Shown: positions 16,834 through 25,849, counted from the stretch's first letter. The stretch: 64,000 bases of DNA from Levilactobacillus angrenensis (GCF_003946085.1 NZ_RHOB01000007.1:62001-126000), one strand, 5' to 3'. The notes: generated by a model not told the origin, from the sequence alone. Program-made: numbers and translations.

Positions 16834-17474
16834 ATTAAAGGTTGAAAGATGAAAATCAGCCAGAAACATTGTCGCCACGCAACTGATGGCGTAAAAATTA
16901 GCCGTTACAGTTTCGTAGTTCGCACTGGCCGCCTACCGTCCGCCAAATATGGGTTGGAACGCGGTGGGCGGACCGGACCGAGCCTGAGGGACGGTCTCGG
17001 CCTCGCTTTGAGCCGAAGGTCACGTCTCAAAGACGCCAGTTGTCTAAGCGGCATGAACCGCGCCGCTAAGGCAACTCCCACGACTGAACCCATATTTGGC
17101 GGACTCTCGGCTACAAGAGTGTTTGCCAGTAAAAGTCGGCTTAGCCCCAGCTAACAGCTGATTTGACAACTAGTCTTTCATTAAGACAAGGTCACTGATC
17201 ATCGCCAACTCGCCGGAGGCAGACAGAGGTGGAGCCAGCTGTGTCGACGGTGTTGGCTGAGGTCTTTTCTCAGCCTACAGCGTGGGGCGACTTGAGAGAC
17301 TGGCGAACTTTGCCAGTCTTTCAAGCGAACCGGAAGACCGCCCCTCAGGCTGGAGGTGTCCCCCATAGCAGGTGGAATCTCTGGCTGACGCAGGCTATTG
17401 GTTTCACTTATTTTAGTGGACAGAACACTGTCGTTCCAGGGACTATTGCGTTAATGCTAATTTCAACCTTTAGT
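16834..17474 (+). repeat. Full-length 641-bp dispersed repeat element, copy A
   Basis: The left end ATTAAAGGTTGAAAG and right end TTTCAACCTTTAGT are inverted repeats (13 of 14). Inside are a perfect 18-bp inverted repeat (16938-16955 with 17087-17104) and hairpins ACTCT/AGAGT (17103-17120), GGCTGAG/CTCAGCC (17255-17275) and AGACTGGC/GCCAGTCT (17297-17319). The copy is colinear with that at 54181-54823 over its whole length. No open frame is conserved between copies as a protein. It lies between the convergent tagO and yigZ genes; three bases separate it from the yigZ stop codon. Confidence 0.88.
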
Positions 17475-17476
17475 TG

Positions 17477-18139
17477 TCAGTCGTCGCTGCGGCTGCTGGC
17501 GTTGATTTCGACCGGGACTTCGTTGTAGGCGATGTCGCCGAGCTGAAGTGTCAGCCGGTCGCTGAGCAGATTGGTAATGGCGGTCTGCGTCGCGGCGACG
17601 TCCGCCAGGTCCACAGCAATCGTGACGGCGACCTGATCGGTATAGCTGGTATCTAAGATGGCGATGTTATTTTCCGTCAGGTAGTGGTTGAGTCGGTCAA
17701 AGTTGGGGTAGTCCACAGTCAACGTCATGGCTTGTTGGCGAACCAATTTGACCACGCCAACGGCCTCAATCGCCGTGGAGGTACTGTTGCTGTAAGCCCG
17801 AATCAACCCGCCGGCACCCAGCTTGATGCCGCCGAAGTACCGGGTGACCACGGCGATGACGTTGTGCAAATGATTACGCTGCAGCACCGTCAAAATGGGG
17901 ACCCCCGCAGTCCCAGAGGGTTCACCGTTGTCGCTTTCCCGCTGAATCTCGTCGTGTTCACCGATCAGGTAGGCCCAGCAATGATGCGTCGCCTTGGGCT
18001 CTCGAGCAGTGACGGCGGCGATGAAGGCCTTGGCTTCGTCCTCAGACGTCACGCGACCCAGATCACCAATGAAGCGTGATTTTTTAATTTCCAGCTCATG
18101 ATTGCCGCTGGCACGGATGGTTAAGTAATCAGTTTCCAT
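17477..18139 (-). CDS. yigZ: YigZ/IMPACT family protein (YvyE-like)
   Basis: This 220-residue protein has the N-terminal UPF0029 (IMPACT) domain, with KKSRFIGDLGRV, the conserved HHCWAYLIG, the DNGEPSGTAG motif and TRYFGGIKLGAGGLIRAY. A C-terminal ferredoxin-like DUF1949-type domain follows. Members are linked to translation or ribosome quality control, and the biochemical role is not settled. It is divergent from comFA, with only 77 bp between. Its stop codon abuts the right end of repeat copy A. Confidence 0.93.
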   Translation of the reverse strand: METDYLTIRASGNHELEIKKSRFIGDLGRVTSEDEAKAFIAAVTAREPKATHHCWAYLIGEHDEIQRESDNGEPSGTAGVPILTVLQRNHLHNVIAVVTRYFGGIKLGAGGLIRAYSNSTSTAIEAVGVVKLVRQQAMTLTVDYPNFDRLNHYLTENNIAILDTSYTDQVAVTIAVDLADVAATQTAITNLLSDRLTLQLGDIAYNEVPVEINASSRSDD

Positions 18140-18216
18140 TTAAAAACACCTTTCAAAAAAATATCGGCCCGCTGTTACGGAGTTATCTATAGAGACACCT
18201 TGGAGGAGGAAGATGG

Positions 18217-19533
18217 ATGACAAATGATGAAGCGTTTTTTGGTCGGCAACTCCCGTTTCAAACGGCACCGGCCCCTGATTTGACGGCGACGCCCGCACTC
18301 AAGGCGATGGGGTCGCGGCTGCAATGTCAACGGTGTGGACACTGGCTGGGTCCGCAAGACCAGCTCGCCAATCAGGCGTGGTACTGCCGGCAGTGTCTAC
18401 AGTTGGGGCGTTTGACTTCTCAGCATAAATTATACACTATTCCCGAGCCGAATCAGTTGCCAAAGTTACCCGATGGCGGACTGACTTGGCAGGGCGAATT
18501 GAGTGCGCAACAACAAGTGGCGGCACAGTCTGTGTTGGCCCACGTGCAGTCGCAGACCAATCATTTGTTGTGGGCGGTCACCGGTGCCGGGAAAACAGAG
18601 ATCGTCTATCCCGCACTGGTGTGGGCGCTGAGTCAGGGCTGGCGAGTCGCGTGGACCTCACCACGAGTTGACGTGTGCCTGGAATTGGCGCCGCGCTTGC
18701 AAGCGGCCTTTGCAAACGTCGCCCAGACGGTACTGTACGGGGACCAGCCGCAGCCTTACCAATATTGCCCGCTGACGATTTGCACGACCCATCAACTGCT
18801 GCGGTTTCAGGCGGCCTTTGATTTAATCGTGGTCGATGAGGTCGATGCCTTTCCGCTGGCGACCAGCCCCATGTTAAAACGGGCCGTTGACCACGCGCAA
18901 AAGCCCACGGGGTGTCACTTACTGTTGACGGCGACACCTGGGGAGGGCTTACAGCGGCGCGTGGCTCGCAAGGAGTTGGCGGTGACCTACGTGCCATTAC
19001 GTTATCACGGCCATTTATTGCCTCAAATTGACTTGCAAATTGCCTGGCGCTGGCGGGAAAAACTTCGGCATGGCCACTTGCCAGTCCGATTGATTCGGCA
19101 ATTACGCGCTTACTGCCAGGCAGGTCAGCGGTTCTTGTTGTTCGTGCCCCACGTGGCGGATTTGCCGTTGGTCGACCGCGCCCTACATTTGGCTGGAATC
19201 ACCGGTGGCGTGACGGTCCATGCCGCCGATGAGGCGCGACAGGAGAAGGTCCAAGCGATGCGCGACCGGCGAGTGGCCTTTCTGGTGACCACAACCATCT
19301 TGGAACGTGGGGTGACCTTTCCCAACGTAGCGGTCGTGATTCTCGGTGGGGATGATCCCGTTTTTTCCACGGCGGCGTTGGTCCAGATCGCCGGTCGGGT
19401 TGGCCGAAGCGCCCAATTTCCCACGGGCGACGTGACTTGCTACTGTCACAGCTATGCGCGTCGGGTACGACTAGCTAGGGGGATGATTGCCCGTTTGAAC
19501 CTGCAAGGACGGCGGCAGGGTGGTCGGCCATGA
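18217..19533 (+). CDS. comFA: Competence DNA-uptake helicase ComFA
   Basis: This 438-residue DEAD-box-type ATPase drives single-stranded DNA import during transformation. The N-terminal four-Cys zinc site is CQRCGHWLG...CRQC (about 37-64). Motor motifs are AVTGAGKTEI (Walker A), VVDEVDAF (Walker B), LTATPG (motif III) and QIAGRVGRS (motif VI). The start is ATG 18217, seven bases after AGGAGG. An ATG at 18213 would stop after four codons. It overlaps comFC by four bases (ATGA), so the two are translationally coupled. Confidence 0.95.
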   Translation: MTNDEAFFGRQLPFQTAPAPDLTATPALKAMGSRLQCQRCGHWLGPQDQLANQAWYCRQCLQLGRLTSQHKLYTIPEPNQLPKLPDGGLTWQGELSAQQQVAAQSVLAHVQSQTNHLLWAVTGAGKTEIVYPALVWALSQGWRVAWTSPRVDVCLELAPRLQAAFANVAQTVLYGDQPQPYQYCPLTICTTHQLLRFQAAFDLIVVDEVDAFPLATSPMLKRAVDHAQKPTGCHLLLTATPGEGLQRRVARKELAVTYVPLRYHGHLLPQIDLQIAWRWREKLRHGHLPVRLIRQLRAYCQAGQRFLLFVPHVADLPLVDRALHLAGITGGVTVHAADEARQEKVQAMRDRRVAFLVTTTILERGVTFPNVAVVILGGDDPVFSTAALVQIAGRVGRSAQFPTGDVTCYCHSYARRVRLARGMIARLNLQGRRQGGRP

Positions 19534-20207
19534 ACGCTTGCGTGTGGTGTGGTCGCCGATTAAGCGGCGTGGTGACGGTCAGTCAGCTTTGGCGGTGGGG
19601 CCCCTTGGTCAAGACGGACGTCTGTCAGGATTGCCAAACGCGCTTGACGCCCATTTCCAGTCAGCACTGTCCGCAGTGTGGGCGTCAGCAAACGGATGAG
19701 ACGGTCTGTCACGACTGTCAGCGGTGGGCGGGCCAGCCCTTGGTGAATCACGCCCTGTACGTTTACGATGCGGCGATGAAGGCCTACATGCAACAGTATA
19801 AATTCCAGGGAGATTACGCGCTGCGACGGGTGTTGCAAGAGCCATTGCGGTTGGCCCTGGCCCGTGAGTCCTATGACATCTTGGTGCCGATTCCGGTGGA
19901 TCAAGCGACCTGGCAGCAGCGAGGCTTTAATCAGGTCACGGGCTGGCTGCAGACTCAGCCTTTTCAACAGGCATTACTGGTCCAAGCCACGCACAAGGAC
20001 CAGCCACAATCGGCTAAGGACCGGGCCGCTCGCCTCCGGACCCAGCAGCCGTTCACGTTGGCACTCAATGCGGCCGATATTTTACGTGACCAGCGCGTGT
20101 TACTGCTGGATGATGTCTATACGACGGGACGAACGCTGCGTCATGCCGCTGAGCAAATTTATTTGGGCGGGGCGAAAGCGGTTACCAGCTTGACATTAGC
20201 GCGTTAG
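19530..20207 (+). CDS. comFC: Competence protein ComFC (phosphoribosyltransferase-like)
   Basis: This 225-residue protein has an N-terminal zinc ribbon (CVWCGRRL, CQDCQ, CPQCGRQ, CHDCQRW) and a C-terminal type I phosphoribosyltransferase fold with VLLLDDVYTTGRTLRHAAE, the PRPP-binding loop. It partners ComFA in DNA uptake. Its start overlaps the comFA stop. No terminator is obvious before hpf, but hpf has a strong promoter of its own. Confidence 0.95.
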   Translation: MNACVWCGRRLSGVVTVSQLWRWGPLVKTDVCQDCQTRLTPISSQHCPQCGRQQTDETVCHDCQRWAGQPLVNHALYVYDAAMKAYMQQYKFQGDYALRRVLQEPLRLALARESYDILVPIPVDQATWQQRGFNQVTGWLQTQPFQQALLVQATHKDQPQSAKDRAARLRTQQPFTLALNAADILRDQRVLLLDDVYTTGRTLRHAAEQIYLGGAKAVTSLTLAR

Positions 20208-20233
20208 TTGCCCCAAAAAAATAATTAGATTAA

Positions 20234-20330
20234 TTGTTTCTGGTAGGGCTTTCTATTATAATAAATGTAAGCAAAGCATATTAGAAGAGTGGTCCTTCTA
20301 ATGCTGAGCAAGCCAAGGGATTTCTTGGCT
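20234..20330 (+). promoter_or_regulatory. hpf promoter and structured leader
   Basis: The promoter is TTGTTT (20234-20239), 17 bp, TATAAT (20257-20262). The leader carries two clean hairpins, ATTAGAAG/CTTCTAAT (20280-20302) and AGCCAAG/CTTGGCT (20311-20330), directly before the RBS GAAGGGAGAG. They may stabilise the mRNA or gate translation. Confidence 0.8.
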
Positions 20331-20347
20331 GAAGGGAGAGAAGTTTT

Positions 20348-20905
20348 ATGCTCACATTTAATATTCGTGGTGAAAACATCGAAGTTACTGACGCAATACG
20401 GGATTACGTTGAAAAGCGTATCAGCAAGTTGGAGAAATATTTCGACAACAATGTTGAGGCAATTGCGCATGTCAACCTGAAGGTCTACCAAAACAAGACA
20501 GCGAAGGTTGAAGTAACAATCCCACTCCCATACTTGACATTACGGGCAGAGGAAACCTCTCCGGACTTATATGCAAGTGTTGACTTGGTTACGGACAAGC
20601 TGGAACGTCAAATTCGCAAGTACAAGACCAAGGTCAACCGTAAGTCACGGGAGAAGGGATACAAGAATCTCGACTTCTCACCAGATACTGACAGTGACCA
20701 AACAGCTGACAGTAACGAATTAGAAGTTGTCCGCACCAAGCGTGTTTCATTGAAGCCAATGGATAATGAAGAAGCCGTCTTACAAATGGACATGTTAGGC
20801 CATGACTTCTTTATCTACGAAGATGCCGAAACCAATGGTATCAGCATCGTTTACCGTCGGAATGACGGTCGCTATGGCTTGATTGAGGCCGATGATCAAG
20901 ATTAA
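20348..20905 (+). CDS. hpf: Long-form ribosome hibernation promoting factor HPF
   Basis: This 185-residue protein has the N-terminal S30AE domain (about 1-100, MLTFNIRGENIEVTDAIRDY) that occupies the mRNA/tRNA channel. A linker (about 100-125) and a C-terminal dimerisation domain (VRTKRVSLKPMDNEEAVLQM, FFIYEDAETNGISIVYRR) follow; the latter joins two ribosomes into 100S dimers. Length fits the long form typical of Firmicutes. The hpf-secA-prfB order is conserved in this phylum. Confidence 0.97.
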   Translation: MLTFNIRGENIEVTDAIRDYVEKRISKLEKYFDNNVEAIAHVNLKVYQNKTAKVEVTIPLPYLTLRAEETSPDLYASVDLVTDKLERQIRKYKTKVNRKSREKGYKNLDFSPDTDSDQTADSNELEVVRTKRVSLKPMDNEEAVLQMDMLGHDFFIYEDAETNGISIVYRRNDGRYGLIEADDQD

Positions 20906-20922
20906 GTAAGTTTAATTGACGA

Positions 20923-20951
20923 AGCGCCGCGTGTCTGCGGTGCTTTTTTTA
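20923..20951 (+). terminator. hpf terminator
   Basis: AGCGCCGC (20923-20930) pairs with GCGGTGCT (20937-20944), followed by a long T tract. Confidence 0.9.
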
Positions 20952-21158
20952 TGGCCTGTGGTACGCTACAGGTAGGTGACACCGCGATTTAATCTCCGTG
21001 CAATCCTGGGGCAATCGCCAGCTGTTATCCTAGAGGAGTCGTCACTTTGCGGCAAAAAGCCGAAATAAATTAAACGTTAAACTAATTTTGTTAACCCCAT
21101 TTGTAGTTGCTATACCGCCAAAGAAACCGCTTCACTGCGCGAGAGCTGTGGAGATTTG
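20952..21158. other. Non-coding spacer between hpf and secA
   Basis: No gene is visible. Small hairpins CCTGT/ACAGG (near 20955-20972) and GCGGC-AAAAA-GCCG (near 21050) are present. No clear match to the dispersed repeat. Confidence 0.4.
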
Positions 21159-21187
21159 TTTCATCTTGGCCGGGATAGTGGTAAAAT
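21159..21187 (+). promoter_or_regulatory. secA promoter
   Basis: TTTCAT (21159-21164), 17 bp, extended -10 TGG-TAAAAT (-10 at 21182-21187). Confidence 0.65.
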
Positions 21188-21259
21188 GTAGGTTGATTTA
21201 TTGCAAATAAATGGGTAACTTTAAATAGACTTACTAAATGTACTGAAGGGAATTCTCAC

Positions 21260-23623
21260 ATGGCAAATATTTTGAAACGATGGGTCGAAAGTGATCGCCG
21301 GACTTTACGACGCCTCAGTAAATTAGCGGATCAAGTTGGCGCATACGCTGACGAGTACGCGGAACTTTCAGACGACGATTTGAAAGCTAAAACGCCTGAA
21401 TTTAAGAAGCGTTATCAAGACGGCGAAACGTTGGACGATTTACTGCCTGAGGCTTTCGCGGCTATCCGTGAAGGTGCCAAGCGGGTCCTCGGTCTCTATC
21501 CTTTCCACGTGCAGATCATGGGGGGAATTGTGCTTCATGAAGGGAACATTTCCGAAATGAAGACCGGTGAAGGGAAGACCTTGACCGCCACGATGCCCGT
21601 GTACCTGAATGCCTTAGCGGGTAAAGGGGTTCACGTGGTTACGGTTAACGAATACCTGTCTGCACGGGACGCAACTGAAATGGGTGAACTGTATACTTGG
21701 ATGGGCTTAACAGTTGGGTTAAACTCCGCTGAAAAGTCACCTGAAGAAAAGCGCGAAGCCTACAATGCCGACATCACCTACTCAACCAACGGGGAAATCG
21801 GGTTCGATTACCTGCGGGATAACATGGTGGTCTACAAAGAAGACATGGTCCAACGGCCATTGAACTTTGCGATTGTCGATGAAGTTGACTCCATCTTAAT
21901 TGATGAAGCCCGGACGCCATTGATCATTTCTGGCCAATCCGAAGGGACGAGTGCCCTGTATCAACGCGTTGACCGGTTCGCCAAGACGTTACACGAAAAA
22001 GATGACTTTAAGATCGACCTGGAATCCAAGACGGTGGCATTGACTGACACTGGGATTGAAAAGGCCGAGAAGTACTTCAACTTAAAGAACCTGTATGACA
22101 CGGACAACACGGCCTTGACCCACCACATGGACCAAGCGCTGCGGGCCAACTTTATCATGCTGCGTGATAAGGACTACGTGGTTCAAGATGGTGAAGTCTT
22201 GATCGTTGATTCCTTTACTGGGCGGGTCATGGACGGTCGTCGTTACTCTGACGGTCTGCACCAGGCCATTGAAGCCAAGGAAGGCGTCGAGATTCAAGAA
22301 GAAACTAAGACCATGGCCAACATTACGTACCAAAACTTGTTCCGGATGTACAAGAAACTCTCCGGGATGACAGGGACGGCCAAGACCGAAGCGGAAGAAT
22401 TCCGGGAAATCTACAACATGGAAGTTATCACCGTGCCGACCAACAAACCGGTCGTCCGGGTCGATCAACCTGACCTGTTGTACCCAACCTTGGAATCTAA
22501 GTTCAACGCGGTTGTTAAGGAAATCAAGACGTTACACGCTAAGGGACAACCGATGTTAATCGGGACCGTGGCCGTGGAAACGTCCGAATACCTGTCACAA
22601 CGGTTGGACCAAGAAAACATTCCGCACGTAGTCTTGAACGCCAAGAACCACGCCAAGGAAGCCGACATTATTCAAAATGCTGGTCAAAAGGGTGCCGTTA
22701 CCATCGCCACCAACATGGCCGGGCGGGGGACTGATATCAAATTAGGACCCGGCGTGGTTGAAATTGGTGGGTTAGCCGTTATCGGGACTGAACGTCACGA
22801 ATCGCGGCGGATTGATAACCAGCTTCGTGGACGTTCCGGTCGTCAAGGGGACCCTGGTATGACGCAATTCTACCTGTCCCTGGAAGATGATTTGATGCGG
22901 CGATTCGGTTCTGACCGGGTCAAGGCATTCTTGGAACGGATGAACGTGGATGGCGAAGATGCCGTTATCCGGAGTCGCATGATCACCAAGCAAGTGGAAT
23001 CCGCCCAAAAGCGGGTCGAAGGGAACAACTACGATTCCCGGAAGAACGTCTTGCAATATGATGATGTTATGCGTCAACAACGGGACGTCATTTATGGCGA
23101 ACGGAACCAAGTCATTAACCAAGACAAGTCCCTGAAGTGGGTCTTGATGCCAATGATCCAACGGACCGTTGACCGGGTCGTTAACTTGCACACGCAAGGG
23201 GATCAATCCGACTGGGACTTGGATACCTTACTGGACTTCGGGATTTCTGCCATGGTTTCACCAGATAAGATCAGTTTAGATGATCTGAAGGGCAAGACCG
23301 CTGACGAAATCAAGGCCTTCTTCATGGGCTTAGCCGAAGACGTTTACGCTGAAAAGCAAAAGCAACTGTACGATCCAGCTCAAATGCTCGAATTCGAAAA
23401 GGTTGTGCTCTTGCGTTGCGTGGACTCTCACTGGACCGACCACATTGATGCCATGGATCAATTACGGCAATCAATTGGGTTACGGGGTTATGGTCAGTTG
23501 AACCCACTGGTTGAATACCAACAAGATGGATTCCGGATGTTCGGGGAAATGATCTCCGACATCGACTACGACGCCACGCGCCTGTTCATGAAGTCTGAAA
23601 TTCGACAAAATATTACCCGATAA
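21260..23623 (+). CDS. secA: Preprotein translocase ATPase SecA
   Basis: This 787-residue motor drives secretory proteins through SecYEG. Visible are [20 protein letters not shown] (Walker A), [20 protein letters not shown] (DEAD-like box), [14 protein letters not shown] and [11 protein letters not shown] (second motor domain). The protein ends at [10 protein letters not shown] and so lacks the Cys-rich zinc-binding tail found in E. coli and B. subtilis SecA. Absence of the tail is usual in lactobacilli. It is followed by its own terminator. Confidence 0.98.
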   Translation: MANILKRWVESDRRTLRRLSKLADQVGAYADEYAELSDDDLKAKTPEFKKRYQDGETLDDLLPEAFAAIREGAKRVLGLYPFHVQIMGGIVLHEGNISEMKTGEGKTLTATMPVYLNALAGKGVHVVTVNEYLSARDATEMGELYTWMGLTVGLNSAEKSPEEKREAYNADITYSTNGEIGFDYLRDNMVVYKEDMVQRPLNFAIVDEVDSILIDEARTPLIISGQSEGTSALYQRVDRFAKTLHEKDDFKIDLESKTVALTDTGIEKAEKYFNLKNLYDTDNTALTHHMDQALRANFIMLRDKDYVVQDGEVLIVDSFTGRVMDGRRYSDGLHQAIEAKEGVEIQEETKTMANITYQNLFRMYKKLSGMTGTAKTEAEEFREIYNMEVITVPTNKPVVRVDQPDLLYPTLESKFNAVVKEIKTLHAKGQPMLIGTVAVETSEYLSQRLDQENIPHVVLNAKNHAKEADIIQNAGQKGAVTIATNMAGRGTDIKLGPGVVEIGGLAVIGTERHESRRIDNQLRGRSGRQGDPGMTQFYLSLEDDLMRRFGSDRVKAFLERMNVDGEDAVIRSRMITKQVESAQKRVEGNNYDSRKNVLQYDDVMRQQRDVIYGERNQVINQDKSLKWVLMPMIQRTVDRVVNLHTQGDQSDWDLDTLLDFGISAMVSPDKISLDDLKGKTADEIKAFFMGLAEDVYAEKQKQLYDPAQMLEFEKVVLLRCVDSHWTDHIDAMDQLRQSIGLRGYGQLNPLVEYQQDGFRMFGEMISDIDYDATRLFMKSEIRQNITR

Positions 23624-23633
23624 ACGGGAACGG

Positions 23634-23666
23634 ACGAGGCGGAAGAGATTCTTTCGCCTCGTTTTT
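23634..23666 (+). terminator. secA terminator
   Basis: ACGAGGCGGAAGA (from 23634) pairs with TCTTTCGCCTCGT (to 23662), followed by TTTTT. Confidence 0.92.
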
Positions 23667-23689
23667 GTAATAAGAGTGTGACCAAAGGC

Positions 23690-24005
23690 GGTTAACCAGT
23701 GCCTGTTGGCGCACGTTTCGGCTATGTTGCCTGGCGACACGTATAGGGGCTTGCCTGCCTTACCGTTCACTAGATATGGCTTGGCCCGGCGCCCTCAGCG
23801 TTTCAGCGTATAGCTAGTGAACTCTCGGCTATGGTAGTGGTTATTAACCGCTAGCTTAACCACCGTGCATGATAACCATTGCGGTTCGTCTCGCTGGACA
23901 TCTGCTAGGGTGCACGGTAATAATAAAGTAGTCGCTGATGGTCATCTTAAGTCAGTGTTTATGAGGAGGGCTACGTTCGCCGGCATCCCTGGCTGACGTA
24001 GGCAT
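23690..24005 (+). repeat. Diverged relative of the dispersed repeat, copy K
   Basis: TGCCTGTTGGCGCACGTTTC then GGCTATG matches, as reverse complement, the tail of the partial copy at 34591-34730. AACTCTCGGCTA matches the hairpin region of full copies, and CCCTGGCTGACGTAGG near 23988 matches their right part. The inverted repeat GTTCACTAG/CTAGTGAAC (about 23768-23823) replaces the 18-bp stem of copy A. It is probably a second subtype or a mosaic. Limits are approximate. Confidence 0.55.
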
Positions 24006-24054
24006 CTGGTTTAACCAATCAAAAAACAAATAACTTAAAAAGGAGCCAACAAAC

Positions 24055-25171
24055 ATGGAATTAAGCGATGCAAAACGCGAAATTACTGCCATGAAAGAAC
24101 AACTCACCGGCTTTAGGGGGTCACTTTGACTTTGATGCCCTGAACGAAAGCATCAGTGTCAATGAAGGCCAAATGGCCCAACCAGGCTTTTGGGACAACG
24201 CCCAGGCCGCGCAGAAGCTGATCGATGAGACCAACGAAATGAAGAAAAAGGTCGAGGAGTACCAGAAACTCTCTGATCAAGTGGATGACCTGGAAGTCGC
24301 GCTGGAATTGTTACAAGCAGAACCGGACGCTGATATGCAAGCCGAATTTGAAACGGATTTTGCGGCGGCGAAGAAAGCTCTACAACAATATAGTCTGAAC
24401 ATGTTGCTCAACCAAAAATACGACCGCAACAATGCCATTTTGGAAATTCATCCGGGAGCCGGGGGGACTGAATCCCAGGACTGGGGTGAGATGTTGATGC
24501 GGATGTATACGCGTTGGGCCGACCAACATCAGTTTAAGGTCACCGTCTTGGATTACCAAGCTGGCGATGTGGCTGGCTTGAGCAGTGCGACGTTGTTGAT
24601 TGCTGGGCACAATGCTTACGGCTACTTGCGCTCCGAAAAGGGTGTGCACCGGCTAGTCCGCATTTCGCCGTTCGATTCGGCTGGGCGGCGACACACGTCC
24701 TTTGCGTCGGTGGATGTCTTGCCTGAGCTGGATGACTCCGTTGATGTAGAAATCAATCCGGCTGATTTGAAGGTCGACGTTTACCGGGCTTCTGGGGCGG
24801 GGGGCCAACACGTCAATAAGACGTCATCGGCCGTTCGGATCACCCACTTGCCTACGGGTATCGTGACCCAAAGTCAAGCGCAACGGTCGCAGCTGCAAAA
24901 CCGGCAGACGGCCTTGGGGATGTTACGGGCCAAATTGTATGAACGTGAAGAAGAAAAGAAGGCGGCGGAAAAGGCCAAGCTCGAAGGCGACCAGATGGAT
25001 ATCGGCTGGGGCTCGCAAATCCGCTCCTACGTCTTCCATCCGTACACCATGGTCAAAGATCACCGGACCAACTACGAAACGGGCAACGGGCAAGCTGTCA
25101 TGGATGGCGACCTCGATCCGTTCATTGATGCCTATCTGCAATGGCAGTTGAGTCAGAAGAATCCCGATTAA
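24055..25171 (+). CDS. prfB: Peptide chain release factor 2 (programmed +1 frameshift)
   Basis: RF2 releases peptides at UGA and UAA. The ATG at 24055 follows AAGGAG, and the first 24 codons end at an in-frame TGA (24127-24129). A +1 shift at CTT-TGA-C continues in the frame of GAC (24128) for 347 residues, giving 371 in total, the normal RF2 size. The GGQ motif (SGAGGQHVNKTSSAVRI) and the SPF anticodon-like tripeptide (RISPFDSAGRRHTSF) are present. Coordinates span both frames. The upstream position after secA is conserved. Confidence 0.97.
24115..24130 (+). promoter_or_regulatory. RF2 autoregulatory +1 frameshift site
   Basis: The site reads AGGGGG-TCA-CTT-TGA-C. The internal Shine-Dalgarno-like AGGGGG sits three bases before the slippery CTT and the UGA stop is followed by C, the known weak context. 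Low RF2 increases slippage and restores synthesis. Confidence 0.97.
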
Positions 25172-25185
25172 GCTGGGGTGTGATC

Positions 25186-25788
25186 ACTGTCACCGCGCGA
25201 CTTTTCGCGTTAAAATTAGTCAATTACAGCTTCGTAGTTAGAACTGGCCGCCTACCGTGCGCCAACTATGGGTTGGAACGCGGTGGGCGGACGGGCCGAG
25301 CCTAAGAAGCGGTCTCGGCCTCGCTTTGAGCCGAAGGTCACGTCTCAAAGACGCCAGTTTTCTAAGCGGCGAGAATCGCACCGCTAAGTAAACTCCCACG
25401 GCTGAACCCATATTTGGCGAACTCTCGGCTACAAGAGTGCGTACCAATAACAATCGGCTTAGTCCCAGGTGGCAGTTGATCTAGCGACTAGTTTCTAACA
25501 TAGCATTGCTGATAATCACCAACCCGCCGGAGGCAGCCAGAGGTGGAGCCAGCTGTGACGACGGTGTAGGCTGAGGTCTTTTCTCAGCCTACAGCGTGGG
25601 ACGACTGGGAAGACTGGCCGGTTTTACCAGGCTTCAAAGCGAACCGGAAGCCCGCTCCTCAGGCTGGAGGTGTTCCCCATAGCAGGCGGAATCTCTGGCT
25701 GACGTAGGATCCTGTTTTCACTAACTTTAGTGGACAGAACACTGTCGTTTCGGGAATTGCCGCGTTAGCGCTACTTTCAACCTTTAAT
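25186..25788 (+). repeat. Dispersed repeat element, copy B (left end truncated)
   Basis: It is colinear with copies A and C from their TGTCACC block to the right end CTTTCAACCTTTAAT. About 40 bp of the left end, including the terminal repeat, are missing. It keeps GTAGGCTGAG/CTCAGCCTAC (perfect 10 bp), ACTCT/AGAGT (25421-25438) and AGACTGG/CCAGGCT (25611-25633). It lies between prfB and a terminator 22 bp further on, so it may be transcribed as the 3' end of the prfB mRNA. Confidence 0.87.
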
Positions 25789-25810
25789 TGATTATTAAAA
25801 TAATGATTGC

Positions 25811-25846
25811 ATGGGTAACGCGAATGTCGTGTTACCCATTTTTGTT
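25811..25846 (+). terminator. Terminator downstream of repeat copy B
   Basis: ATGGGTAAC (25811-25819) pairs perfectly with GTTACCCAT (25831-25839), followed by TTTTTG. It is the first terminator after prfB. Confidence 0.9.
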
Positions 25847-25849
25847 TCA

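Noticed and set aside
16849-17154. Open frames on both strands inside repeat copy A, with a related minus-strand frame (ASLRRDLRLKARPRP-type) at 25238-25453 and 54281-54529
   Set aside because: They recur because the DNA repeats. Lengths, starts and reading context differ between copies, there is no RBS, and the structure is conserved at the nucleotide level instead. They are probable sources of spurious hypothetical proteins.
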